A stretch of 64,000 nt of DNA, from NCBI GenBank assembly GCA_031772625.1, contig CM062804.1, positions 1,024,161,208-1,024,225,207 on the forward strand, read 5' to 3'. How positions within the stretch are numbered: position 1 is the first letter of the stretch; each line of letters opens with the position of its first letter. Origin of the DNA: Pinus tabuliformis. Its lineage: Eukaryota; Streptophyta; Pinopsida; Pinales; Pinaceae. This document shows, in pieces, positions 24,797-37,255 of this stretch. Both the position numbers and the translations under genes were made by a program. The notes under the pieces were generated by a model, which did no database searches, was not told where the DNA came from, and saw only the letters and a list, made by a program, of their open reading frames with translations.

Positions 24797-25068
24797 TTTC
24801 TTGAAGCATAGTTCCTTTTCTTGTGTCAAGCTCCGTAAAAAATTAGTCAAGCTTCTTGGAGAAAAATTCCTTTTCTTATGTCAATCTCCTCAAAAAATGA
24901 AACAAGGTTCTTAGAGCAGAGTTCCTTGTCTTGTGTCAAGCCCCTTAAAAAATGAAACAAGTTATCAGAGTAGAGTTCCTTTACTTGTGTCAAGCTCGTT
25001 AAAAAATGAAACAAGGTGTCATGCGCATGGTTCTTCTCATGTGTCAATCTCATTAAAAACTTAAACAA
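24797..25068. repeat. 55-bp tandem array A, five units
   Basis: GTTCCTT(T)TCTTGTGTCAAG recurs at about 24811, 24866, 24921, 24975 and 25029. Units end in TTAAAAAATGAAACAAG or a variant. It lies between the protease-like region and array B. Confidence 0.9.
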
Positions 25069-25254
25069 ATATACTTCCAATTCGAGTCTTTGATTAGATC
25101 TCGTAAATTCCCTGTAGAGTCTTTCAATTGATCTCGTAAGTGAACCTTCAGTCCATCCACCTATTAGTAACCATCAGTCTACTTAGCTGAATGAAATGAA
25201 GCTTTGGGGGCATGTACCTCAAATTGAGTCATTATTCTAGGGGCATGTAAACTT

Positions 25255-25515
25255 ATCTCAATCATAGTTTTTCTTTGTTTCAAGCTTGTGTAAACTGAAA
25301 CCAATCTCAAGCATAGTTTTTCTTTGTTTCAAGCTTGTGTAAAAATGAAACTAATCTCAAGCATAGTTTGTATTTGTTTCAAGCTTGTGTAAAAATGAAA
25401 CCAAATCCAAGCATAGCTTTTTCTCATGTTTCAATCTTGTGAAAAAATGAAACCATATTCAAGTATCCTCAAGCATAGTTTCCCATGTTTCAAGCTTGTG
25501 TAAAAATGAAACCAT
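25255..25515. repeat. 50-bp tandem array B, five units, related to array A
   Basis: CATAGTTTTTCTTTGTTTC or a variant recurs at 25263, 25312, 25362, 25412 and 25474, each followed by AAGCTTGTGTAAAAATGAAA. The core TCAAGCT..GT(T)AAAAA(A)TGAAAC is shared with array A, so both probably arose from one sequence. Confidence 0.9.
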
Positions 25516-27291
25516 TCCCACTTTACCTCTCATGATTGCCATTTTTATCAACCTATTTTTGCTAGATGAGCCTTGGTTTTTTCATTCCATCATCACCATC
25601 TCTTTGGCTGATCATACACTTTCACTTGGTTGTTTTACCCTTGCCTGGGGAACATCTGTGATGAGTGGTCTTATTAGCCAGCCTCTTGACCTTTACATGT
25701 TTTGAGAAGTTCCATCATGACCAGAACCAGTTGCTATCCTTTTATACCACTCGTTCCTCTAGGTGGAGTCCTCTTTTAGCTCTTTTTAGACTCCAAAAAT
25801 ATGAAAATATTTCTGAGAACTTGTCTTTTCGAACTCGTAAAAGTAAATGAAGGTTACTCAGTATAAGTTTTAACCCTTTTCTAGACTAAGAGAGACTAGC
25901 TATGAAAAAGAATACCTAAGTCAAACATCGCTAAGAGTTTATCTTGTGTATTGTTTCCTACTTTTTCAAACTTAGACTATCTACGAAAAGGGACATCTAG
26001 AGTTTTCTTTTCACCTCCTTTTCAAGCTCTCTAGACATGAAAAAGATGTTGAGTTACCCCTCCTTCAGGCTCATAAAATTAAAATGATGAAGGACTTGTC
26101 ACCATGAGGAGACCGAGCTACTCCTTCCTAGGACTCGTTAAAAATACTAGGTTGGATTCATTAGAAGGATGAACTTATACGAAAAGCATATGGTATCCTC
26201 TTCAAGCTTGAGATTAAAAATAAAGAGGTACTCACTAGAAATAGTGGGGAAAAATAGAAGTAAACATATATCCTATATTTTGTATGAAAGGTAGCATGTC
26301 GCTCTTGAACATGACACTTGTCTGTACCTCATGCCAGGTTTGGGTTATCCTCACTTTGTCACTTGCCTTACTGGGTTTTGGAAATCCATTTGTCTCTCAT
26401 CTTATTATATCCTATTGTCACCATGGTCTCTGATCCTATTTTGACTCAAATGCTTCCAAATCCTGGATTCGTGTTGCCGATACATTCAAGATAAGTCCCC
26501 TCTACAATTCAAATCGCTTATACCCTATTTGAATTTTTTGCAACAATCCTTAATCACTCTTTCCAACTCTATAAAATCCTATGTTTCATGTCGATGATGT
26601 GGGAAAATTCCTATTGACTCCAACTCATTATCCAAGAAGATGATCTGGAAACTCCCTTTCAGTATCCTGGAGCTTGCATGCCTCAATGGCAGGTTCTTCA
26701 CATTTGATGATAGGTTCACATTATTAGCCTTCAATTGAATGATTCTACAATTGTTCGACTTCAGCTTCATTGTTCACACTTTTGGATTGTGTTGTTGTAC
26801 CTTGAGAGCCATTATCATTATTGTTTGTTTCTCTCATGCATGTTAACAGTTCACATCATTTACTGGTAATTAAGTGGTTTCTACCATGTTCGACTCTAAC
26901 ACATCTATTCATATGGTTGGATTCGTACTTTGGTTGAATTGAGATAGAGATGAAGACCCTGGTTTTGTCTGATAGATCCAGGTTGCATGAAGTTATTAGA
27001 TATTCATGATTGTACACATGATCCCTTCTTTTCGGATGGTTGCGTCCATGCTTTGGATCCATACACATTATCCCTTCTATTTAGATGGATATTTCCATGT
27101 TGTGGATTCATGTATTGTTAGATGCTTACTCAAAGATGTATTATTAGGCATACTTACATCAAAGATGTAAAATATCTTGTACCATGTTTGACTTGTAGGT
27201 CTCCTGACGGTGTTACTCTGAGTCCTTGCCTTGCCTTGTAAAGAATTTCAACCATCACTTTCCATTCTACCTTCATGCTTTAGGGTGTATC

Positions 27292-28326
27292 TATTATACA
27301 ATATTTTTTTCACACTCCTCGTCTCATATCCTAAAGTGTCAAAATGATGAAATTTGTCACTGTATTCACCGGGAAACATGTTCAGAAGCATCCCTAAAAA
27401 AAAGAAGAAAACTTTACTTGAAATAATTCTAAAGAAACTTGTTCAAAAACCTTGTTTTCAGTATCAATGCCTTTTGCATCACTAGTGACCTTTGTTGGTA
27501 CCTTTTTGGAATATATTGTCCTAGCATTGTCGGCACAGATTATATCAAGAAAACCTATGTTGAACCTCTTCATGCATTTTTTCCTAAGGTGGAGGAGAAG
27601 CTTCTCTTACTAGAATTCTCGAGAACAATGAGCTGGTTATAGGGGAATAAGGATTGGAATTATATCTCCCATTCTTGGTCCTTGATCCTACTTTCATGGA
27701 TCTTTCCATTAAGAGGTGGAACCTCTCCCTCCTTTTATGGATCTTAACTCCCTCTCCTTCCCTATAAATCAGATCCCTACTATCCAAAATTGATTGACTA
27801 TTGCTTGGTTTCCTTTGTAGTGCTGAATTATGCCCAAATGTTGTCCATTTTGTTAAGGATAAGGAGTGATTGAAGGTTAAGGCTAGGACTTGGAAACTCA
27901 CCTAAAGGAGGCTTCCAACATCAAGGATTAAGTGGTTCTAATGCTTCCCTTTACCATCTATTAATAATACATTATGTGTTTACTTTCCATAAATGTGTCA
28001 ATCATTGCTCATTTAGTATAATACTCCTTGATCTATTATATGGTTTATATTGGAATGGTTTTTGCTATGTATGTGTTTGTTGTCTCCACATGATTTTCCT
28101 TGCAGTTATTCATTCCCATTGGCGTATAGGAGATTGAGCTTGGAAGCGAAAGAATAAAGGACAACACCAATGGAAGTTAGCATTAGATTGAGGTAGGTCA
28201 TCTATCCTCCTTTGTGTTTTCTAGTATAAACTAGGAAAGTTTGCACATATTTGTCTTTGTTTGTTGCTAGATCCTCCCATAGGGATAGAGGGACCGTTTT
28301 TGTCCACATAAAGGATTTCCTGCACA
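27292..28326 (+). repeat. 3' LTR of Tat/Ogre-like element
   Basis: Partner of 20360-21372, ending TGCACA before the resumed gypsy sequence. Target-site duplication is eroded (ACATA versus ACAAC). Confidence 0.9.
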
Positions 28327-28359
28327 ACAACATCTTGCGTGAGATTTCCCTAATCTAAG

Positions 28360-30650
28360 TTGCACATGTACATATTGTAGGGAACTAGACCATTCGACCA
28401 AGAATTATCCACAATTCATTTCTAAATGGAAAGAGAAGAAAGGACCAAATGTGTAGATGGTAGTTGTCGAGCCATGTAGAACCCAACAATAGATTGGTGT
28501 AGTAACTCTAGGGGGTGTCAAAAATAGAGAAGATGCTATGAATTCTAGAACATCGTTGTAATAGGTGAGAAGAGCAAGTGAACCTCCTCCAAATTTTGAT
28601 CATGTTCAGGAAAATATGACGTACAAGAAGCATAAAGGGAGATAGGTGCTACAAAATTGGACAAACTAGAGGAAATCTATCAAGAATCCATGCCAACTTT
28701 CTATGATAATTTTGTTTGCAAAGAGCTTGTGATAGAGGTAGATCCAGTCGGAAACCTACTTCAAATCTATTTAGAGTTAGTGAAGGATCCACAGACACTA
28801 GAGAAATTTAGGAATTTTATATAATAATGTGCCAAGGAATATGAAGTAGTTATCATGTGAGCCACTCTGCACACAGTGAACCAAGTAACTTGCTGAAAGA
28901 GAACCAGTAAGGGGTTCAAATTTAGTGCACATATAGAGGAATATGAAATGGACAACGTCATATTAGACTTGGGATCCGATGTAATTATTTTTCCAAAGAG
29001 TACTTGGGAGATGATAGGGAAACCAAAGTTAACTTGGTCGTCCATTCAGGTGAGGTTAAAGAATCAATAATGTATCTTTCGCATTGGAAAACTGATGGGA
29101 GTTCCAGTGGATATTGATGCAGTGGCAAGCATTGCTAACTTTGAAGTCAAGAGAGATTGTGTCGACACAGATACATACCCATCTTTGTTGGGGATTAATT
29201 GGGCATTCGACAACTAGATTATTATTAGTTTGAAGAAAAAACAGATGATTTTCAAGGTGGAGACATTTGAGTGATAACACCTTTCGATCCATGGGAGGGA
29301 CACCAATATGTTGATCCAGTCGAAGGCCATCTAAGTATGGAAGAGTTGGATAATATCTACAGTGTGACAACTCATCAAGAGGATTATGTGAATCCTATAG
29401 TGGATGGAGTGTTGGGTTGGCATAATATTGGGTCTTATGCCTCCAATTTAGAAGAGGCATTGGAGAATTGGTAGAACAGATTGCATGAGGTTAGCACACG
29501 GAGGTGCACACACCTCACTAGAGTAGTGTGTTGGATAAGGACTGAGGTACATAATACTCCTCGCTTTGATGGACTATTTGAGGTAACTAGTTTTTGGCAA
29601 GAATCGAAAGACCAGGTACCAGAGCACCAAAGGATACCTACACCAGATGTTGCATTACATGTAACACAAACCGAATGGTGGGCTACATATAAGGACTATG
29701 TTGTGGGATGAAAACATTGTAGACAGTTAATGTGTATTAGATTCGGGACCAGTTCTGGGGTGCATAGGGAGAAGTACTTGGGCAAGTAGTGCCCAAGGAA
29801 ACACTTAAAATTATGTGTTGCGGTGTGGACTAGAGAATGTGTACCATAGAAGGAGTGGGTACACCAGTTTAGACATACACTAGACACCATTCCTACAAAT
29901 TGGTATGTGCAACTCAAGGTGCAAAAAGGAATGAAGAATTGGAATGAATTGGCTCAAATATTTAAGGTCACTTTTAGTTTTGAAGTAGAAGAGCTACCTT
30001 TTGATGAATCTTTGGACGTGTTGCAGAAGAAAATTTTCACTATAGGAGAGTCCACAATGTTGGAAAGTAAATCATTGTGTTTTGCATACAAAAGCTTACA
30101 AAAGGAAAAAGAGTTTTTGGAATGTTATAATATAGTGGAACAAGGTGAAGACGATCATGATCCCAGGAATATACAAATTTTAGAAGTTGAAGGGGAGCGA
30201 GCATTAGATGGACCACAACACTAAGCATGTGTATTAAGGTCCATAAAGGAAACATTAGGAAAAAGAAGAATCCTAAAATGGATGTCATTTGAGATTATTG
30301 AGATGACAAGATAATAGAGAAAGTTGTAGCCCTGTTGTGCGAATACCAAGACCTATTCCCCAACATATTTAAAGAGATGAAGGGAATTGTTGGGGAACTA
30401 GGAGAGATGAGAATTCCTTTAAAGCTCGACGTCAAGCCTATGAAGTAGCGACCATATTGATTGATTCCCATCTATAAGGAGAATGTCAAGCAAGAACTGA
30501 ATAAGATGTTGTAAGAAGGAATTATTGAAACCAAAGGATAGCCCAGTGGAGGCTTATGATGATGGCTTGGGGCAGGAAGGTATGGAAAATGAGAATTCGT
30601 ATAGATCTTCAAAAGGTAACCAATGCATATGTAAAGTGATGGAAATAACT
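28360..30650 (+). pseudogene. Old gypsy zinc knuckle, protease, capsid-like segment and RT start
   Basis: This resumes the element cut at 20360. A zinc-knuckle-like CTYCRELDHSTKNY is near 28370. A gypsy protease lies at about 28905-29215 (VILDLGSDVIIFPKSTWEM, then YPSLLGINWAFDN). A segment at about 29490-30090 with FDGLFEVTSFWQE, WWATYKDYV and LDTIPTNWYVQL looks capsid-like. The RT start at about 30310-30640 shows EYQDLFPNIFKEMKG and MRIRIDLQKV, but the catalytic part is missing. Many breaks; a fossil. Confidence 0.75.
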
Positions 30651-31390
30651 CTATCTTTGTGTATATAAATAAAGTGGGTTATTGCAAATGCCCATTGTTT
30701 ATTAGAGGGAGTAAGTACTTGTAGCTAATATTGAGGATACTAGTAAAGAGTGTTAAACAATATAAAAGAGAATTGTGCCCATAATTGGAACACTACATTT
30801 TTGGAAGAACTTTGCATAATGAAACGATTATACTAGCAAGCGTACAGTGTTGGGGGCATCCCATTCAAAAAGGGTCATGTGAAGAGATTGGATGTTTTAG
30901 TGGGAACTACTATTCGAATAGGTTGGCGGCATATGATAGATTGGTTTAGTGATAGGCACAAATAATATTTAGGAAGAAAACAAGCTAGATGATGGGAATT
31001 GTGGGGGAAGGTGTAGGGATGACCAATCTCAATATGGTAAGAACAACTAATGTGAAAGAAAGTAGTTCTTATTAAACCCTGAATCATATTTTGTAGGAAG
31101 AAAGAGCACGTGAACAATGAATTCAAACCATGAGATGTTAAGATAATATGGTGAGAAGTAGTTAATATTGAGGGAGATAAATAAAGTGAGTTGGAATGAC
31201 CATGAATACGAAAGATAACATGTGTAGCCTATCTTATCGAACTAAATCAAAGGAGGATTTCACACTCATTCTACACAAAGGTGTAGCGATTTGAATATGC
31301 AAGTCATAATGGAGAAGTTAGTGTGATGATTATCTAAGAAGGAGGAGCAAAGGACACAAAAGGCTATAAAATACCATCCTTGGGTTGAGA
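30651..31390 (+). other. Degraded internal DNA of the old gypsy element
   Basis: No recognisable domain. By position it should hold polymerase sequence, but it appears deleted or decayed beyond recognition. Confidence 0.5.
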
Positions 31391-32016
31391 TGATCCAGGT
31401 GGATATTGTGATCCAGGTGGATATTGGTGGCCACCTGCCAAGTCCACCTGGACCCCCACCATTGTCTTTCTCAGCATTTTCAGTTTCCTTAATTGTAGCA
31501 CAACTTACTATTTTTAGCAGTTTTTCGGGTCCTGAACTTCCGGAGCCGTTTTGAGGCCCTAAACGACGTTTTTTGGGGAATCCAGGGGCAACATGGTTCC
31601 ATTCCAACAATGATAGTGCTCGGATAGATCTTTCTAATGAGCTATTGTACGCGTCAAACGGATATCATATGCCAAAGTTACGACCCCGGGAAGTTGATGT
31701 ACCAATTTACCCCAAACGGGGCCCACAGTTTGGCGTTTAATCTCCTAGGGTTAGGTTTTGGAATGTTAAGGGTTTTTCCATTGTTTCTCAACAATAAATA
31801 GGCCTTCGAGCCTCATTGTAACACAGTTCAGAGGCATGTAGCCATCACATCTCTTGTCAGAGATAAGCTACCATCGCCCTAGCTGGTTTATTTCCATTTC
31901 TGGTTGTAAGCATATTTTAGTATTTTCCATTAATGAAATGAAGTATTATTTCCGCTACATCTTGGTGTATATGGTTATCTTTGTAATTTGTTGTGTTCCG
32001 GTTTAAATCCGGATCA
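31391..32016 (+). repeat. 5' LTR of young gypsy element
   Basis: Begins with a doubled 18-mer TGATCCAGGTGGATATTG followed by GGTGGCCACCTG, giving an imperfect palindrome. The likely transcribed part starts near the AACAATAAATAGGCC region at about 31788. Confidence 0.95.
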
Positions 32017-32017
32017 G

Positions 32018-32029
32018 TGGTATCAGAGC
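32018..32029 (+). other. Primer-binding site, initiator Met tRNA
   Basis: TGGTATCAGAGC, a perfect match to the common plant PBS, one base after the LTR. Confidence 0.95.
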
Positions 32030-32057
32030 GGTCTGCTTTTTCTCTGTTTTTCTTTGC

Positions 32058-33110
32058 ATGTCCCCAACAAGGTCGGGATATAAGGAGTTAGGGCTTGAAC
32101 TGGTTGAACCTTTGCAAGACCAGGCTCGCAAATCCCGACAGCCTCCCATGGCGGACGAGAAGAAAGACGAGGGGGCAGGAGATCCCATCAAAATCTTGCT
32201 CGAAGAAGCCCTCGAGCGACAACGAAATGCGATGATGGACAGCTTTGCCAAGATCCTTCAGCGGCTACCCAGAAGCGGCGCATCGGCTTCCAGCAGCTCC
32301 TCTAGAAACGCCACACCCTTTAAGGTACAAGTTAATTTTGAAATCCCCATATTCGAGGGTCAGATAGACGCCGATGCCGTAGATAAATGGTTAAATCTGC
32401 TAGAGGGTTATTTTTCTGTTCATGAATTTTCGAGTCGGGAAAAGATTGTTTTTGCTCTTCTCAAAGCAGCCCCCCACGTCAAGGACTGGTGGGAAACCTA
32501 CTGCGAGCAGAAGGATGAAAGTACTGGCTCACTATTTTCAGCCGCACCCACCTAGGATTCGTTCCAGGATGCCATCAAGGAGCAGTACTACCCTGTCGGA
32601 AGCTATGAGGATGAATACATAAAGTGGACCACGCTGCGGCAGGGAAGGGACCAAGACGTGCCGGAGTTCACCAATCTGTTCCATACCCTTCGCACAAAGT
32701 TGGGTATCAAAGATTCAGAGCAACATTTAATACTTAAATACCGTGGCTGCCTACACAAGTACATCCAGGAAGAAATACAATTCCTAAACATCCCCTCGCT
32801 TGGCGCAGCATACCGATATGTCGTCAAGGTCGAGCAAAAGTTTAAACAAAAGAAGCGAGACTTTGGATCTGCGAATCCAAAACAGGGGAAAGGTGCCCCT
32901 AAACCATAGAACAAAGGACAGAGCCAAGGCGGGACAGCCCAAGACAACCAGCCGAAGCTGCAAGCAAAGAACAATGTCGCGAAGCCGAGAAAGGACACTG
33001 GAAAATGGTGCGAGTTCCATAAGAGCTCCACTCACAACACAAGTGAGTGTCGGGCCAAGCAGTCACTGGTGGCTGAGCTAAACGTTTCAGAAGCAAATGC
33101 ATGTTCCGAC
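32058..33110 (+). pseudogene. Gag remnant of young gypsy
   Basis: Gag contains the capsid landmarks FEIPIFEGQIDADAVDKWLN, LKAAPHVKDWWETYC, FTNLFHTLRTKLGI and YRYVVKVEQKF. A nucleocapsid-like motif CEFHKSSTHNTSEC ends the region near 33010-33052. It packages element RNA in living relatives. Broken in a small number of places. Confidence 0.88.
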
Positions 33111-33229
33111 TCTGAGTCAGAACCTGATAAGGGGTATGAAAAAGGGAAGCAGATCATTGATGCGGATCCCAGCGCCACTGTTGCTACCGCAAAGATCCAG
33201 AAAAATGAACCCGAAGATCCAGAGGAGGA

Positions 33230-36200
33230 GGAGCGTCTCTTCCACTCCCAGATGTGGGTAAAGGGCTCCCCGATATAGTTCATTGTTGATAGCGGGAGTC
33301 AAAAGAACCTCATTTCGGCAGAGGTCGTGAAGCGGTTGGGCTTACCGACCACAGCACATCCACAACCATACACCATTGGGTGGCTTCACCAAGGGCGAGA
33401 TCTTCGCGTGAGCCCGCAGTGTCGCCTTCCATACAACATCATGCCCTTCACGGATGAGGTATTGTGTGACATTTCTCCCCTTGAAGTTTGTGATGTATTA
33501 CTAGGACAACCATACTTGTGGAAGCGACATGCTGTGTATGAATCAAGGCCCCGTGCTGTTATTATTACATTGGGAAATAAGTTGTTCAAGATACCAGAGG
33601 TAGCACCACCTACCGCCATCTCTTTGATTACTGCAAAACAATGCAGTAAGATCATTTCCAAAACCAGGAAATTTGTTTTCCTGATGATACGCCCTCAAGG
33701 GAAGAAGAAGACAGTGGCCGCGGCCTCCAAACGGGGTCCCTCTGCACAACAGCTACAAATGGACAAGATTGTGGAGGAGTACGAAGACATCTTCACCTCC
33801 CCGGCAGGGGTTCCTCTGCACTGTCAAGTCAAGCACTCCATCGATCTGACCGCAGGTGCGCTGCTACCCAATGGACCAATTTATCGGCGCTCCGTTCTGG
33901 AGAACAATGAAATCAAGAGGCAGATTCAGGAGCTCCTGCAGAAAGGTCACATCCGTCCGAGTTCACCGCCCTATGGGAGCTCGATCGTGTTGGTACAGAA
34001 GAAGGATGGGACGTGGAGACTCTGTATTGACTATCAGGCGCTGAACAAGATCACTGTCCGTAATAGGTACCCGATCCCGCGGATTGATGACCTCCTAGAC
34101 CAACTAAAGGGGGCGAAATATTTCAGCAGGATCGATCTGAAGTCAGGATATCACCAGGTACCAATCGAACCCTCAGATGTGTGGAAGACTGCCTTCAAAT
34201 CCAAGGAGGGCCTCTTCGAATGGTTGGTCATGCCTTTCGGATTGACGAATGCTCCTGCAACCTTTATGAGGCTAATGGATGACATCTTGCGGCCATTCAC
34301 CAACTCCTTTGTAGTAGTATACTTGGATGACATTCTGATCTTCAGCCACAGTTGGGAAGAGCACCTCCACCACATCCGACAGGTTCTCCAAACACTGCGG
34401 CAACACAAGCTATGTGCCAATTTGGAGAAATGCACTTTTGGCATGACCGAGGTTCAGTATCTGGGATACATCATTGATGAACAGGGGGTGCATGTCGATC
34501 CAGCCAAGGTCCAAGTCATTCGGGATTGGCCCTCTCCAACCACTCTAACAGAGCTCCGCAGCTTTCTAGGTCTTGCCAACTTCTACCGCAGGTTTGTGCT
34601 GGGGTTTTCTCATATTTCTTGGCCCTTGAGTCAAGTCACCAAGGGAGGGGCGAAAGAAAAATTCTTTTGGTCTGAATCTCAACAAAAGGCATTCAGGGAG
34701 TTGAAGGATCGCCTCTGCATGGCACCAGTGCTCGCGTTACCAGATTTACAACAACCATTTGAGGTCGAGACAGATGCCTCTGACTATGCTATTGGGGCAG
34801 TCCTTACTCAACATGGACATCCAGTGGCATATCACAGTGAAACGCTTTCAGACACAGTCTGGAAGTACCCCACTTATGATAAAGAGATGTATTCCATTGT
34901 ACAGGCCTGCCGACAATGGAAGCATTACATTTTGGGGAAGGAAACAGTCATCCACACAGACCACCGACCCCTGCAGTTCATACAGACCCAAGGGAAATTG
35001 CAGAATGATCGCCATCAGAAGTGGTCTACATACCTGCAACAGTTTCACTTGAATATCAAGTATAAAAAGGGCAGCACCAATAATGTTGCATATTGCCTCA
35101 GTCGACCACCGATCATGGCGCTGACCACTGTGCTCAACTCTTGTGGGCACGAGACTTCTGATTGGCCACTTCTCTACAAAAGCGACACAGAATTCGGCCA
35201 CACATACCAGACACTCTTGGAGGGTCGGCATGTTGCAGATTTTCACCTCTAGGATGCCCTATTATGCCACCTCGGTCACCTTTGTGTTCCTTCAAGCGAG
35301 CGTGCCAAGATGATTTGGGAAGCACACTACAGTCGGGCTGCTGGGCATTTCGGGGTCGAGAAAACAGTGGCAGTACTGCAAAATTATTTCTATTGGCCGA
35401 ATCTTCGATAGGATGTTGGGAAGTACATCTGATCATGTACTGCCTATGCCATTGCCAAACCGAACATTAAGAAGCAAGGCCTCTATACCCCGTTGCCTAC
35501 CCCTAGTCGACCTTGGGAATCCATCTCCATGGATTACATGTCAGGCCTTCCGTCCACTAAGCATGGAAATGACTGTGTTTTTGTGGTCGTCGACAGGTTC
35601 TCGAAGATGGCCATTATGGTGGCCTACAAGAAGAATATCACAGCAGAAGCCACTGCTAAATTCTTCTTTGAACGAGTGTGGGTACACTTTGGGATCCCAC
35701 AGTCTATCATCTCAGATCGGGACAGTCGGTTTCTCAGCACATTTTGGTCCAGTCTCTGGTCAATGCTGGACACCAAACTCACGAAGTCCACAGCCTTCCA
35801 TCCTCAAACTGATGGCCAGACAGAGGTTGTCAATAGGATGATTGTGCACATTCTGCACATGTATAACTCAAAGCATCCACGCACATGGGACGAGAGCCTC
35901 CCCTATGTTCAGCACAGCTACAACCGAGCTCTTCACAGCTCCACTGGCCATAGCCCTTTTCAGGTGGGTTTGGGATTCCAGCCACTATGCCCCATTGATG
36001 TGGCCATGCCACTTGTAGCTACTCACATGAATTCAGCTCATGTCCAGTCCGAAACAGATAAGGCCACCAACTTCATTGAGCGCATCCAACATATTCGCCA
36101 GCAGGTCCATGACATTCTTGAGAAATCAAATGCCAAGTACAAGCAGCGACATGATCAACATCGGGTGCCACACAAGTTTCAGGTGGGCGACAAAGTCTGG

Positions 36201-36632
36201 TTGCATTTGCAAAAGGAACGCCTTACTGGAGCCTATCAGAAATTGAGACCACTCCGATATGGTCCTTACACCATTACTAAGGCTATGGGAGACAATGCAT
36301 TTGAGCTCAGCATTCCCCCATTCCTTGGCCTGCACCCAGTGTTCAATGTGGACCGCCTTCGGCCATACTTTCCACCATTGCTAGACACATCCGACATTGC
36401 AGAACAGCTCAAACCCATAGAATTAAATCCAGATTGCATGGAACAAGCTGCAACTGATCGAATCATGGACACACAGATCAAGAACACTCGCCAACAGAAT
36501 ATCCAACTGTATCGAGTTGTCAAAGCAGGCCAACTCCTTCAGCAGGGCAAGTGGCTCACCAGGGAACAAGTTCAACAGAAGTTTCCTCATCTCATGGAGG
36601 AGCTCAACGCAATGGAGACCATTGCTTCCTAA
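33230..36632 (+). pseudogene. Pol remnant of young gypsy (PR, RT, RNase H, IN, chromodomain-like tail)
   Basis: Protease has [13 protein letters not shown] near 33280-33320. RT has [46 protein letters not shown] and the catalytic [11 protein letters not shown] near 34315. RNase H has [35 protein letters not shown] and HTDHRPLQF. The integrase core has WESISMDYM, VVVDRFSKMA, ISDRDSRF and TAFHPQTDGQTEVVNR. After it, GPYTITKAMGDNAFEL and a tail with IMDTQIKNTRQQ resemble a GPY/F module and a weak chromodomain, the module that can direct integration to marked chromatin. A few breaks interrupt it. Confidence 0.93.
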
Positions 36633-36643
36633 GGGGGGAGGAA
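36631..36643 (+). other. Polypurine tract of young gypsy
   Basis: AAGGGGGGAGGAA directly abuts the 3' LTR start. Confidence 0.9.
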
Positions 36644-37250
36644 TGATCTAGGTGGATATTGTGATCCAGGTGGATATTGGTGGCCACCTGCCAAGTCCAC
36701 CTGGACCCCCACCATTGTATTTCTCAGCATTTTCAGTTTCCTTAATTGTAGCACAACTTACTATTTTTATCAGTTTTTCAGGTCCTGAACTTCCGAAGCT
36801 GTTTTGAGGCTCTAAACGACGTTTTTTGAGGCCCGTTCCAACAATGATAGTGCTCGGATAGATCTTTCTAATGAGCTATTGTACGCGTCAAACGGAGATC
36901 ATATGCCAAAGTTACGACCCCGGGAAGTTGATGTACCAATTTACCCTAAACGGGGCCCACAGTTTGGTGTTTCATCTCCTAGGGTTAGGTTTTGGAATGT
37001 TAAGGGTTTTTCCATTGTTTCTCAACAATAAATAGGCCTTCGAGCCTCATTGTAACACAGTTCAGAGGCATGTAGCCATCACATCTCTTCTCAGAGATAA
37101 GCTACCATCGCCCTAGCTGGTTTATTTCCATTTCTGGTTGTAAGCATATTTCAGTATTTTCCATTAATGAAATGAAGTATTATTTCCGCTGCATCTTGGT
37201 GTATATGGTTATCTCTGTAATTTGTTGCGTTCCTGTTTAAATCCGGATCA
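36644..37250 (+). repeat. 3' LTR of young gypsy element
   Basis: About 97 percent identical to the 5' LTR apart from a deletion of roughly 20 bases. It ends GGATCA just before the TGAGA target duplication. Confidence 0.95.
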
Positions 37251-37255
37251 TGAGA

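Larger units (their letters stand above)
20360..28326 (+). mobile_element. Non-autonomous Tat/Ogre-like gypsy element nested in the old gypsy (fossil)
   Basis: LTRs of about 1.0 kb lie at 20360-21372 and 27292-28326, both ending TGCACA. A PBS-like TGGTGACCATACTGGGGAG follows the left LTR. Internal DNA carries zinc-knuckle-like motifs and a retropepsin-like domain but no RT or integrase, so it needed another element for mobility. Two related tandem arrays lie downstream of the coding part, a trait known from Tat/Ogre elements. LTRs are about 85 percent alike by eye and coding is broken in several places, so it is old but younger than the gypsy it interrupts. Family assignment rests on PBS style and layout and is moderate. 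Confidence 0.78.
31391..37250 (+). mobile_element. Young, nearly whole Ty3/gypsy chromovirus-type element (fossil)
   Basis: LTRs lie at 31391-32016 (626 bp) and 36644-37250 (607 bp), both starting TGATC and ending GGATCA. A perfect 5-bp target-site duplication TGAGA flanks it (31386-31390 and 37251-37255). A perfect initiator-Met PBS TGGTATCAGAGC is at 32018-32029 and the tract AAGGGGGGAGGAA directly precedes the 3' LTR. Domains run gag, PR, RT, RNase H, IN and a degenerate chromodomain-like tail; RT before IN is diagnostic of gypsy. By eye I count about 19 substitutions over 600 aligned LTR bases plus one indel, about 97 percent identity. That suggests roughly one to several million years depending on the plant's rate. 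Coding has a handful of breaks (about four). It is more GC-rich than its surroundings, as expected for a young copy. Confidence 0.96.
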
